Assembly (NCBI GenBank): GCA_029204225.1
Contig: CM055109.1
Coordinates: forward strand, 47,802,612-47,866,611
Reading direction: 5' to 3'
Length of the DNA: 64,000 bases
Origin: Diphasiastrum complanatum
Lineage: Eukaryota > Streptophyta > Lycopodiopsida > Lycopodiales > Lycopodiaceae
The notes below the pieces were generated by a model that worked only from the letters and a program-made list of their open reading frames with translations, had not been told where the DNA came from and did not search any database. The position numbers were made by a program, and so were the translations under genes. This document shows positions 53,506 to 63,324 of this stretch, piece by piece. Every line of letters begins with the position of its first letter. Position 1 is the stretch's first letter.

Positions 53506-54310
53506 GACAATTTGAGACCTGGTTCCATTGGTGAGAGAGCTAACTTGCAATTACTCAGATTATTTCTAACTAACATGTTGTAGATGTACCTCTGTTGAGT
53601 AATGTAGATCAACTCTTGATTTTTGTCTCAGTGGATTTGAATACCAAGGCAAAAATGAGCTTCGCCCAGATCGGTCATGTCGAATTTGGAAGATAGCATT
53701 GTCTTGGCCTCTTTTGTCAGATTGGTAGTGTTGTTGAAAGGCAATGTATCATCCACATATAGAGTGATAATGATAAAAGACTGTTGCACTGCTTTGAAGT
53801 AAACATTAGAATCTGAAGAGCTTGGCATGTAGCCGTGATCGATAAGGAAAGTATTGATCCTTTGAAACCATGCCCGAGCATATTGCTTCAAGCCATAAAG
53901 TGCCTTATAGAGTTTACACACATGATTGTGTTTACCCTCGATAATATAACCTTCGGATTGCACCATGTAAATGTCTTCTTCGATAATCCCTTTGAGATAT
54001 GTTGTCTGTACATCCATTTGATGTATTTTCAGTTCTGCTACAGCGGCAAATAATAGCAAAAGTCAAATAGAAAGATGCTTGACAACTAGACTGAAGGTCT
54101 CAGCGTAATCGACTTTGTATACCTAAGAAAATCCTCTAGCAACAAGTCATGTTTTTCTCCTGTTGATGCTTCCATCTGCATTGTACTTGACTTTGAAAAT
54201 CCATTTGCAATCAACTACATTTCTGCTAGCAGGTAATACGACAATCGCCCATGTCTGGTTTTTTATTAGAGATGACTACTCTTTATCCATAGCTTCTTTC
54301 CAGAGATCTG
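53506..54310 (-). pseudogene. Copia-B reverse transcriptase
   Basis: Recognisable blocks are FAAVAELKIHQMDVQTTYLKGII (motif A region, catalytic D kept), YMVQSEGYIIEGKHNHVCKLYKALYGLKQYARAWF, FIIITLYVDDTLPFN (YVDD intact) and KFDMTDLGEAHFCLGIQIH. Frame changes lie near 54,060 and 53,630. The 5' end, around 54,120-54,310, includes the WKDAMD-type start in broken phase. Confidence 0.75.
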
Positions 54311-54319
54311 AATCAGGCT

Positions 54320-55480
54320 GACTAAGTGCCTCTTGGATAGTCGTCGGCTTCTGAACAAGATAGGTTGCAGGCTTGATAATACCGGTTAGGTGGTCTGCTT
54401 GCTCTTGAAGATCTTCTGGGTAATAGAGGAAGTTGATCATTTCCATCATATTGTAGTTGTTGAACTACAACATCATCATCTTCTGATTCGTCGTTGATAT
54501 GTTGTTTGTCGAGAGTAGAAGAGCTTGGACCTTCAATGAAAATAGTCGAATGAGAAACTGGAACGTTCAATATGTCAGGAGAATTTGACAGGTCAGCTAC
54601 ATGGGCACTGTCTTTTCCTTTGAGGTCGACAAACTGATCTTCGATGAAGATGACATCCCGACTAGTGAATATCTTCGACTCATAGGATCGAACAACTTGT
54701 AGGCTTGATCTGAAGTAGTGTAGCTGACGAAAATACATTTGATACTCTTGAAGTTGAGCTTCTTCCAGAGATCATGAGGAATCTGCGCATAAGCAGTACA
54801 TCCAAAAACTTGTAAGTTTGATAAAGAAGGTTTCGTACCTGTCCAAACTTTGAATGGTGTTTTGTTTGAGAGACCTTTAGTGTTCAGAATATAGGTTGTT
54901 GTTGAAACAGCTTCAACCCATAAGGACTTTGGAAGTGTCGCATGTGATAACATGCACTTTGCCGATACTAAGGTTCTGTTTTTTCTCTTAGCAAGACCAT
55001 TTGACTGAGGCAGTAATGTATCGTTGCTCAATGTCATTGTTAAAGCAATACTCCTTGAGTTCGGTGAAGATGTATTCTCCCCCATTATCTGATCTCAATG
55101 CTTTGATTCATTTGCCAGTTTGATTTTCTGCATGCTCTTTGAATTGTCTGAACTTGATGAAAGCCTCTGATTTCTGTTGGTATTCTTCTGAAGAATTCGT
55201 CAATAAAGGTAATGAAATACTTTGCATCTAGCAATGAAGGAGTTTGCATAGGTCTACATATATCTGTATGAACAAGATCTAGCAGACCTTTTGTTGCATG
55301 CCTATGACTTGATCCAGAAGGAATCCTAGTCTGCTTTCCAAGGACACAGCTATGGCAGATAGGGAGATCGTCTTTACCAGAAAGATAGTGGAGATCAAGA
55401 GCCATGGATTGTCTAGACATGTTCAAAACAGGTGCATAATTCAAGTGTCCTAAGCGATGATGCCATAGTTATGCTTTATT
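54320..55480 (-). pseudogene. Copia-B integrase and linker
   Basis: Zinc region: HYLSGKDDLPICHSCVLGKQTRIP. Core: GLLDLVHTDICRPMQTPSLLDAKYFITFIDEF, then in other frames the GGEYIF-like end, QSNGLAKRKNRTLVSAKCML, LPKSLWVEAVSTTTYILNT, TPFKVWTGTKPSLSNLQVFGC and SIKCIFVSYTTSDQAYKLFDP. The linker carries IFTSRDVIFIEDQFVDLKGK and acidic sequence down to 54,322. Several stops, including near 55,085, separate the pieces. Confidence 0.75.
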
Positions 55481-55724
55481 GACAAGAACAAAGTTTTTCA
55501 AGGCTTGACTAATTTCATAATAACAATGTGCCAATCTATGTAGGTAACCTTGTCTCTTGCCAAGTGCAAGAACCTTGTTACTCCTATCAGTAATTCTGCA
55601 TTGATCATATTCAAATTCTACCTTCAAGACCTAAATATGTAATTCTACTTACTAATAACAAATTTGTAGAGAGTTTAGAAACATATAAAACCTTTGATAG
55701 TAGTTTGAATTGATCGTGCTGGAA

Positions 55725-55925
55725 TCACAATCTTATAGTACCTTCACCTTCAATAGTGTGAGTACTATTGTCACCAAGATGAACAAATTTCTTCGTGTTG
55801 TAAGGCATGTAGGAGTTGAAAATCTCACGTTGATTGGTCATGTGTTGAGTTGCTCCGGAGTCAAGAAACCATGAATCATCCAAAAATGTGGTTTGGTCTT
55901 TGACCATACATACGCCTTCGTCCAC
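55725..55925 (-). pseudogene. Copia-B protease
   Basis: The frame reads DDSWFLDSGATQHMTNQREIF, in which DSGAT is the intact active-site loop, followed by KFVHLGDNSTHTIEGEGTI. This is the standard copia protease opening. The rest, down to 55,480, is out of frame. Confidence 0.8.
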
Positions 55926-56039
55926 TTTGACCTAGGGGGACATGATGAAACTGTGTTTGCTTATTGATGAGGTTGCTTGGCTACATTCTTCGCTTGGAGA
56001 ATTCGACAATCCTTGATCTTATGGTTATTGCACTTGCAA

Positions 56040-56780
56040 TACCTACAAAACATCTTCATCTTCGATTATGGATTTGATCATTGTCCTTGACTTTGAGTCG
56101 GCTTCTGATTCGTTGCAGCCTTCTTGGAGCCTTTCTGCTGCTGTTGCTTAGAGCCTTTGTTGACATATAGAGTCTGAGAGGAGGAAGTAGATGAAGTGTT
56201 TTGACTTCTTCTATTGTCTTCTTGCAGCAACATAGTGATAACTCTAGTAAGAGTTAGATCTGAGTGCGTCGATATGATCATCACTCAATTATCATATGTA
56301 GAGGGCAGGCTTGAAAGCAATGTCATAATTGCATCTTGATCGTATATGACTAATTCGCCAGTGGCCATCTGTTGCAAGAGATTCTTAAACTACTTAATGT
56401 GACTGAGAGAGAATCACCATTAGACATCTTGAATGTGAGAATTTCCTTCAAAGATGTAACTTAGTAGTCAAGATGTCCCAAACTTCTTTCAAAGTTCTGG
56501 TTTCAGCTATGTGTCCAATCAGAGTATCTGATATATTAAGGATGATGAGCACAAAAGCTTTACCATCCTTCAATTTTCACTTTGAGTCTTATGTGTCGTC
56601 TTTAGATTTTGCTTTGATACCTGTAACAACATCTCACAACTCATTGGCGATTAGCAAGGTCTTCATCTTAAATTTCCACAAATGATAATTGGATCCATTC
56701 AGCTTGTCTACGATAAGACCGACTTTACTTTGAGAATGCATATGGAACTTAGTTTGTTGATTGTATCAATGATGCTAACA
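56040..56780 (-). pseudogene. Copia-B gag
   Basis: Near 56,640-56,730 the minus strand reads DKLNGSNYHLWKFKMKTLLIAN.L, matching the gag start of Copia-A (DKLNGSNYYLWKFKIKTLLIANKLWDVV). Then come KDGKAFVLIILNISDTLIGHIAET, LKEVWDILT and, at 56,078-56,284, a Q/S/K-rich tail before a broken knuckle (KCNNHKIKDCRIL near 56,000-56,045). Numerous stops. Confidence 0.7.
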
Positions 56781-57019
56781 TGTAGTGATGCCACCAATCG
56801 GAAATCAATTCTCTGATACTAAAAGATGATACGAACTGAAGAATATGATATCAATTTGATATCGTGAAAGATATCAAGTATTAGAGCTTTTCGCTTTGAT
56901 ATCGAAATAGTATTAGGCCCTGATAGAGATCACAAGTCTGATACTGACGGTTCAGATAAAGAAGTAGTGATCAAGCACCAATACTTTGATAGTATGTTCT
57001 GATACCATGTTAGGTAAGC

Positions 57020-57031
57020 TTTGATACCATG
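57020..57031 (-). promoter_or_regulatory. Copia-B primer binding site
   Basis: The minus strand reads TGGTATCAAAGC, one substitution from the initiator-Met complement, next to the LTR end. Confidence 0.7.
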
Positions 57032-57108
57032 TCGAAAATAGGATAGATAAGGAATAGCGGAAACTTCCTACTTCCAATGCATGACTACGTCTATCAAAAA
57101 TTGTAACT
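57032..57108 (-). repeat. Copia-B 5' LTR, terminal 77 bp only
   Basis: It closely matches the end of the Copia-C LTR (59,627-59,703) through tagataag.aatag, ttcctacttccaatgcatgacta and tatcaaaaattg. The rest of this LTR is replaced by Gypsy-3 sequence. Confidence 0.75.
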
Positions 57109-57221
57109 GATCTTGACCATAGACAAGCTGGAATGGCGTTTGATTCGTACTACCCTTGCAAGTTGTTCTGAATGCCCATAATGCTGAATAAAGCTTATGT
57201 TCCCAATCAGAATGACTTGCT

Positions 57222-57851
57222 TCAACTGTTTTTTGTCATAACGTTGCAGAGAATCTTATTGGAAGATTCAGCTTGTCCATTATCCCTAGGATAGTATGGA
57301 GTACTAAACCGATGAATAACGAAAAAGTCTTCCAACAGACACTTTATCGTTTCATTAACAAAATGTGTTCTGCGATCACTTGCGATCTCGGTAGGACATC
57401 CAAATCTAGTAATGACATTTTCATAGAGGAACTTAGCCGCTGATTTTGCATCTGCAACTCGAACTGCTTTTGCTTCAACCCATTTGGTCATATAATCAGT
57501 TGCAACAATGATATATCTGGCTTGAGATCCTCGTGCCGCAGAATGAATAGGACCAACATAGTCAAGGCCCCATTTCTCGAATGGTGCTTGCAATAAAACT
57601 AGATGTAAAACTTCATAATTTTGTCATGTAGGACGACATGCTCATTGACAAATGTCACATGATTGAATATAATTTTTTGTATCTTTATGAAGTGTAGGCC
57701 ACCAACATCCAGATTTCAGAAGTTTGTGAACGGTGAGATCCATTAAAAGATGTCCTTCGCCCGTTCCATTATATGAAAACATGATAAGTTCAGGTACTTC
57801 ATGCGACAAAACACATTTTCGTAAAATATCATCCATTTCTCGACGATACAA
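57222..57851 (-). pseudogene. Gypsy-3 integrase
   Basis: At 57,851-57,642 the zinc part reads GHLLMDLTVHKLLKSGCWWPTLHKDTKNYIQSCDICQ (HHCC). At 57,593-57,222 the core reads APFEKWGLDYVGPIHSAARG (first Asp), YIIVATDYMTKWVEAKAV, FLYENVITRFGCPTEIASDRRTHF (second Asp) and YYPRDNGQAESSNKIL (catalytic Glu). One frame change lies near 57,600. The core triad is present in sequence, but the C-terminus is missing. Confidence 0.8.
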
Positions 57852-58520
57852 TTATCCAGCAATCAATTGATAAGGTTGTGTCTTAAGAATCAATTGTCTC
57901 TTCTGTACTTTTATCAAGGAATCATTGGGCTGGCCTAGCATCAGATATTCAACAATATCGATTTTCCACTCAGGTATTGCTTCACCATAGAACAACACAG
58001 CATCTAGTAGTTCATCATCCACTTTAGTATTAACTGTTGCTGATTCAATCTTTGAAACATGATCGTTCAGATAGTGTTGTTTACCCTTTCGAACCACAAC
58101 TCGAAAATCAAATTCGGTCAATAAAAGTAACTTGCAATACGCCCCGTGTTACATGTCTTGTTCACCAAATAAAGTAACGGGTTATGATCAATATAAAATG
58201 CAAAATGCGTTGCCAATAGATAATGTCGAAACTTCTTAACAGAGGAAATCATGGCCAATGCTTCGCATTCGGTTGTCAAATAATTCTTCTCAGGATTTGT
58301 AAGTTGTCTGCTTGCAAACTTGATAGGATAATCCTTCTTATATTCACCTGGCTGCGTCAAAATTAATCCAATCGCATATTTTGATGTATCAGTATGAGCA
58401 TGAAATTCAATTGTCCATATTGGAGCTCATAGTATTGGTGCAGAAGCCAAAGATTTCTTTAATTTTTCAAATGCTTCCAATGTCTCTACTGTCCAAATTG
58501 GTACAATAGTCTACTTGTAT
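57852..58520 (-). pseudogene. Gypsy-3 RNase H
   Basis: The frames read YPIKFASRQLTNPEKNYLTTECEALAMISSVKKFRHYL (catalytic Glu in E-C-E-A), AFYIDHNPLLYLVNK (Asp), and after a frame change TEFDFRVVVRKGKQHYLNDHVSKI, the end of RNase H. The N-terminal TDAS-type segment near 58,400 is corrupted. Confidence 0.75.
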
Positions 58521-58704
58521 ACAGGTCCTGCTAAATCCGCAAAGAATAGAATAAATATCTAATAGTAATTTGCATGGCCCATAAAAACATAGACTCTTCG
58601 AATCGTTCCTGGTGGCGATAACTCAATAATGACTTTGATTTTGGAATAATCCGTAGCAATTTAATGTTTGATATCACATGTCCAAGGACAACTCCATGAG
58701 TAAC

Positions 58705-59376
58705 TCAAATTTGACACTTTTTTGGATTTAAGGAGACTTGGTATTTGCGACAACGTTCAAATACGTTTTCCAAAGGATCCAAATGGTCTGTATCCGCACT
58801 ATGGACTCCGAGATCATCCAAGTAGATTTCAAGAAATTTCTGCAAGTAGTCTTTGAAGTCAAACTGCATCACCCTTTGAAATGAACTAGGTGTATTACAA
58901 AGTCCAAATGGCATAACTTTATAAGCATAAGTTCTCCATTCTGTCGTAAAAACTATTTTATGACGATCCGCAGGTGCGATATTGACTCCACTAAATCCAT
59001 CCAAAAGACTATATGCTTCTGCTCCAGCAAGACGGTCCAAAATGCTTTTAGTAAAGGGTAACGGAAAGTGATCCTTCCTTGTCACTTTGTTCAAAGCTTT
59101 GAGATTCACACAAATTCTCATCTTCCCATTCTTCTTAGGAACAACGACAATTGGCGAAACTCATTCTGTATGTTCGATTTCATAAATAAAGTCAACTTCA
59201 AGTAGTCTTTGGAGTTCTTTCTTTATAAGTTTAGTAACGTTTGGATTAGAGCGATAAAATTTTGTGACCTTTGGAACTACATCAGGCATTAAGAGTATCC
59301 TATGCTCAACAACCAAGGTAGGAATTCCCTTGAGATCCTTGTACGTCCAAGCAAAACAATCTTGGTACTTAATCAA
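58705..59376 (-). pseudogene. Gypsy-3 reverse transcriptase
   Basis: At 59,376-59,161 the lead-in reads YQDCFAWTYKDLKGIPTLVVEHRI and LIKKELQRLLEVDFIYEI. After a stop, 59,121-58,705 reads RICVNLKALNKVTRKDHFPLPF, AEAYSLLDGFSGVNIAPADRHK (motif A), VMPFGLCNTPSSFQRVM (motif B) and LEIYLDDLGVHSADTDH (motif C, catalytic DD). The sequence past motif C is broken into fragments down to 58,520. Confidence 0.8.
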
Positions 59377-59626
59377 TAACTTCCTTAATGCTTAAAACTG
59401 TTCAGGAGTAAGTTGTGCTCCAACTTGAACAATTTTCTCTGACTCTCCTTGTTCAGCAAGATTCATTGGCTGTTGGTCCATTGTAAACCTCCTTTGATTT
59501 TGTTACTTGCTCTTCTGATTCACGATGAGCCTTGGGTAATATAATCACAACATCATCCATAAAAAGTATAGCATTTGAAATGCTTTGGCATGTCATTCTG
59601 GACTTCCTTTGATTGTTCCTTTTGTC

Positions 59627-60735
59627 CGAAATAGTATAGATAAGAAATAGTGAAAATTTCCTACTTCCAATGCATGACTACACCTATCAAAAATTGAACA
59701 AAGCAGTAGTGATGGGAATCACGTCCAATCTTTAGCAACTAACTTGAAATCGCTAGATACCAAGTGATTACGTAGCCAAACATTAAGTATTGAATTCTCA
59801 AACAATTTCTATCAGTTACAAAAGCAATACAGAGATGCATGCATTATGACACATACAGAACGCAATAAAAGATAGTATTGACTAAAAACAAAATCAAATG
59901 CTAATGAGCACAAGACAATAGCAGATAAAAATCGCACACTCTAAGCTATCTCTGAGTAACTAAGAATAAGTCTAATAATAAGTAACTCTGCTAATAAGCA
60001 GTAGTACAATAGCAACTCTAAAATAAATTTCTAAAAGACTTAGCTAGAATGCTCAAGAGAGTTCAAGCTTGAAAGCTTGATAGAAAGCTAAATGATCTGC
60101 TTGATAAGAGCGCAAGAAGCATTGTCTAATAACACTCAACTCCTTCACAATTCACAACATTGATTAATGACTTAAGAAGAGATATATGAGCAGTTGATTT
60201 ATACTAAATGTTTAGGTCTGCTGGCATTCATCCAGTTCCTTCTCAGAAATAATTGATGATAAGCGACGACAATTGCCATAAACAGTTTTTCTGCATAAAT
60301 GAACTAAAATTGTCACTCTGCATAAATGAACTAAAACTGCCATAGGCGACAGTGTCGGCTTTTGGAAAAATGTGACTCATGTCCTTAATATTGGAGTAGT
60401 CTCACATTTTGCCAAAGTCATTTTCTTAATGTTTGAGGCACTTTGAAAAAATGCAAAAAGTGTGACTCCGCATTTTTAATCGTAATTCCTGACAAGCAAT
60501 AGTGTCGCAAAAAGACGAAAAGGTGACACTATAATTTTACACGTAATTTCTGACAAGTCGAATTTTGTAGGAGAGAAAACTCGACACTGTTGTCGAACTC
60601 TGTGTAATTCTACAGACTGTGTAAAAACACTTGTAATTTTGCAGACTGAGAAAAACATGAAAAAAACTGTAGTACTGGATAAACAATGGATGAAAATTTA
60701 AACTGATTAGTTGATTAGTAGGAAGGAGAATAATC
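59627..60735 (-). repeat. Copia-C 3' LTR
   Basis: On the minus strand it starts TGTTGGATTATTCTCC, exactly as the Copia-A 3' LTR, directly after the polypurine tract. It ends with the sequence shared with 57,032-57,108. The length is about 1.1 kb. Units with cgac/gtgtcgc occur at 60,350-60,650. Confidence 0.75.
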
Positions 60736-60747
60736 CAACACTCCCCC

Positions 60748-61350
60748 TTAATCTGAATCCTTGAATGCCTTGACCTTCAAACTTAGTTTCACGTAGAACC
60801 TTCTGTGTGCTTCCAAGCTTAATGCTTTGGTAAAAATATCTGCTGTCATATCTTGCATTCTACAATACTGCAAGTCTACCTCCTTGTTGAGAAATTTGCT
60901 TCTAACGAAGTGATACTTTAGTTCAATGTGCTTGCTCTTGAAATGAAGCCTAGGATTGGCTGATAAAGCAATGGCACTTTGATTATCACAAAATAATGTC
61001 GTCGGAACATATTGATTCAGACCGATATCTAAGAGTAAGTTCCTCAACCAAATTGCTTCCTTTGTAGCTTGAGAGGCTGCAATATACTCTGATTCAATAG
61101 ACGATAGAGCTACCAAAGATTGCTTGCGACTGTTCCAAGAAATTGGACCATTGTTGAGGAAGAATGTAAATCCAGAAGTGAATTTATGAGTGTCTACATC
61201 TCCTGCCCAACTTGCATCTGTGAAATAACTAAGTAGATTGAGTTTTTCGTTGCCGACTGCTCCATAACAAATGCAAAAGTCCATATTAGCTCGAAGATAT
61301 CTCAAGACTCTGATAAGAGCCTTCCAATCTGTTACACCAGGGTTGGTCAT
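60748..61350 (-). CDS. Copia-C RNase H and Pol C-terminus
   Basis: The frame is open for 200 residues: LNLLSYFTDASWAGDVDTHKF (catalytic D), FFLNNGPISWNSRKQSLVALSSIESEYIAAS (E), LFCDNQSAIALSANPRLHF (D) and KHIELKYHFVRSKFLNKEVDLQY. It ends with TADIFTKALSLEAHRRFYVKLSL, the usual copia end. Its stop lies just before the polypurine tract. It would degrade the RNA strand during cDNA synthesis. The start at 61,350 is internal; the natural protein is part of a polyprotein. Confidence 0.8.
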   Translation of the reverse strand: MTNPGVTDWKALIRVLRYLRANMDFCICYGAVGNEKLNLLSYFTDASWAGDVDTHKFTSGFTFFLNNGPISWNSRKQSLVALSSIESEYIAASQATKEAIWLRNLLLDIGLNQYVPTTLFCDNQSAIALSANPRLHFKSKHIELKYHFVRSKFLNKEVDLQYCRMQDMTADIFTKALSLEAHRRFYVKLSLKVKAFKDSD

Positions 61351-61370
61351 AAACTAACTGAGAGAGCTGA

Positions 61371-62455
61371 CTACAAAGCTATGGTACAAATCCTTGCGTA
61401 CATAAGAGATCCTATAATAGAATGGTAAGGATACTCACGCATCTGCTGCTTCTCATGAATCGTTTGAGGACACTGGTCCTTTGACAATTTGAGATCTGGT
61501 TCCATTGGTGAGAGAGCTAACTTGCAATTAATCGGATTATATCTGACTAACATGTTGTAGATGTACCTCTGTTGAGTAATGTAGATCAACTTTTGATTTC
61601 ACTCTTTGTGGATTTGAATACCAAGATAGAAATGAGCTTCGCCCAGATCGGTCATGTTGAATTCGGAAGATAGCATTGTCTTGGCCTCGTTTACCAGATT
61701 GGTACTGTTGTTGAAAAGCAATGTATCATCCACATATAGAGTGTTGTAGTGCTTTGAAGTAAACATTAGAATCTGAAGAGCTTGGCATGTAGCCATGATC
61801 AATAAGGAAAGTATTGATCTTTTGAAACCATGCTCGAGCAGATTACTTCAAGCCATAAAGTGCCTTATGGAGTTTACACACATGATTGTGTTTACCCTCG
61901 ATAATATAACCTTCGGATTGCACCATGTAAATGTGTTCTTCGATAATCTCTTTGAGATATGTTATTTGTACATCCATTTGATGTATTTTCAGTTCTGCTG
62001 CAACGGCAAATAATAGCAAAAGTCAAATAGAAGGATGCTTGACTACTAGACTGAAGGTCTCAGCGTAATTGACGTTGTATACCTGAGAAAATCCTCTGGC
62101 AACAAGTCATGTTTTTCTCCTGTTCATGCTTCCATCTGCATTGTACTTGTCTTTGAAAATCCATTTGCAATCAACTAAGTTTCTGCTAGTAGGTAATTTG
62201 ACAACCATCCATGTCTGGTTTTATACCGATTAGGTGGTCTGCTTGCTCTTGAAGATCTTCTGGGTAATAGAGGAAGTTGATCATTTCCATCATACTATAG
62301 TTGCTGAACTGCAACATCATCATCTTCTGATTCGCCGTTGATATATTGTTCGTCAAGAGTAGAAGACCTTGAACCTTCAATGAAAATAGTCGACTGAGGA
62401 ACTGGAAATAGTCGACTGAGAATTTGACAGGTTGGCTACATGGGCACTGCCTTTA
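61371..62455 (-). pseudogene. Copia-C reverse transcriptase and linker
   Basis: Blocks are NPINCKLALSPMEPDLKLSKD, YPYHSIIGSLMYA (61,589-61,371), NTLYVDDTLLFNNSTNL (YVDD intact, 61,802-61,599), KFNMTDLGEAHFYLGIQIH and, upstream, the motif A region equivalent to that of Copia-B near 61,970-62,030. A deletion of about 17 bases removes part of FIIITLYV compared with Copia-B. The linker frame, 62,380-62,186, is acidic and broken. Confidence 0.75.
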
Positions 62456-62764
62456 TAAAGTCCTCAATCCAAGGATCCTATTCTAAGCATGCCAATCACA
62501 AGCAACACAAGGGAACCTGATGGTGGACAAACCAACCCAACCAAACCTAGATCGAACGGATCTAGCCCCCAAGCTATGGATCAATCATAAAGAGGAGTAT
62601 GGCATCACACCAGTAGCATCCTGCCACCGGTCATGCTATCAAGCATACACTAGTGAGAGCCTAATAAGTATACTTATATCCTCCAAGGCTCGTGCACCAC
62701 TAGTAGTGCACTGTGACATCTCACTGGACATCTCTACAGCCTATATGGGCCATGTCATCCAGTT
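62456..62764. other. No recognised gene
   Basis: The sequence right of the Copia-C truncation to the start of the next LTR. One plus-strand frame (62,520-62,780) has no domain I recognise. Confidence 0.45.
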
Positions 62765-63312
62765 TGTGAAAATATTGTAAAAATAAAATAATATTAAACT
62801 TAGAGATTCAAGTTTTGGGGTTTGTCCAAACTTGAGGTAGACTAGTCTAGTAATTTTCCAATCAGAGTCAAGTTAGTTTTTTGTCTTCATAGTAATGTGT
62901 AGGTCTAGAACCTATCAAGAAGCATTTGAGGCTACTCTTGTAGGTCAAAGGATTCTCAAAAAGAGAGATTCTCAAGTCTTATCCATCTCTCTTTTTGTCA
63001 TCTAGTAGAGAGGTAGAGACAATGTGGCATCTAGATTGTTCTCTCTCTCCACGAGCTCTAGAAGGTCTCTTGTATTATAAATAAGGTGGCTTTGTACCAC
63101 AAGAATACACTTTTTCAAGTAAAGCTTCCATTTGATTCATTTGAGGTGTAATGATAGTTAGATTGTGATGAATGCTCTTGCCTTCATGCTAAATACCTTG
63201 CCAGTGTTTTCCATTTTATTCGTTTTTGGAATAGAAGCTAGTTTAGTGTGCAATCATTCATTCTCTTGATCCTTTGTACTTGCATATGGTTCACACGTGT
63301 GAAAAGTTCACA
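62765..63312 (+). repeat. 5' LTR of an element that continues beyond the window
   Basis: The segment begins TGTGAA and ends TTCACA (6-bp inverted termini) directly before a primer binding site. The length is 548 bp. A TATAAATA box lies at 63,076-63,083. The type cannot be assigned because no coding sequence is reached before the window ends. Confidence 0.65.
63076..63083 (+). promoter_or_regulatory. TATA box of the 62.8-kb LTR
   Basis: TATAAATA lies within gtattataaataagg, about 310 bp into the LTR. It is consistent with a U3 promoter. Confidence 0.55.
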
Positions 63313-63324
63313 TGGTATCAGAGC
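63313..63324 (+). promoter_or_regulatory. Primer binding site after the 62.8-kb LTR
   Basis: A perfect TGGTATCAGAGC directly follows the LTR end, so the internal region starts here on the plus strand. Confidence 0.8.

Larger units (their letters stand above)
53095..57108 (-). mobile_element. Copia-B: nearly complete internal region, 3'-truncated
   Basis: On the minus strand, an LTR end (57,032-57,108), primer site, gag, knuckle region, protease, integrase, RT and part of RNase H are in order. The copy ends within RNase H at about 53,095. Over the RT region it is nearly the same as Copia-C, with about 11 differences counted in roughly 205 bases. Frequent stops show that it is inactive. Confidence 0.8.
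57115..59620 (-). mobile_element. Gypsy-3: internal fragment of a non-chromodomain gypsy element
   Basis: On the minus strand a linker, RT, RNase H, integrase zinc domain and integrase core are in order. No LTRs and no gag were found. The RT and integrase sequences (WRTYAYKVMPFGLCN and FEKWGLDYVGPI) resemble Athila/Tat-like plant gypsy lineages and not the chromodomain family at 16-26 kb. It sits between the two Copia copies. Confidence 0.75.
59627..62455 (-). mobile_element. Copia-C: 3' part of a Copia-A/B family element with 3' LTR
   Basis: On the minus strand, the linker, RT and RNase H are followed by a polypurine tract (taagggggag, 60,736-60,745) and the 3' LTR (59,627-60,735). The copy begins at about 62,455 within the integrase-RT linker. 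RNase H is complete and open, and RT has some breaks. Confidence 0.8.

Noticed and set aside
57032-59703. The 77-bp LTR-end repeat as target-site duplication of Gypsy-3
   Set aside because: Plant gypsy target duplications are about 5 bp; 77 bp of copia LTR on both sides needs another explanation.
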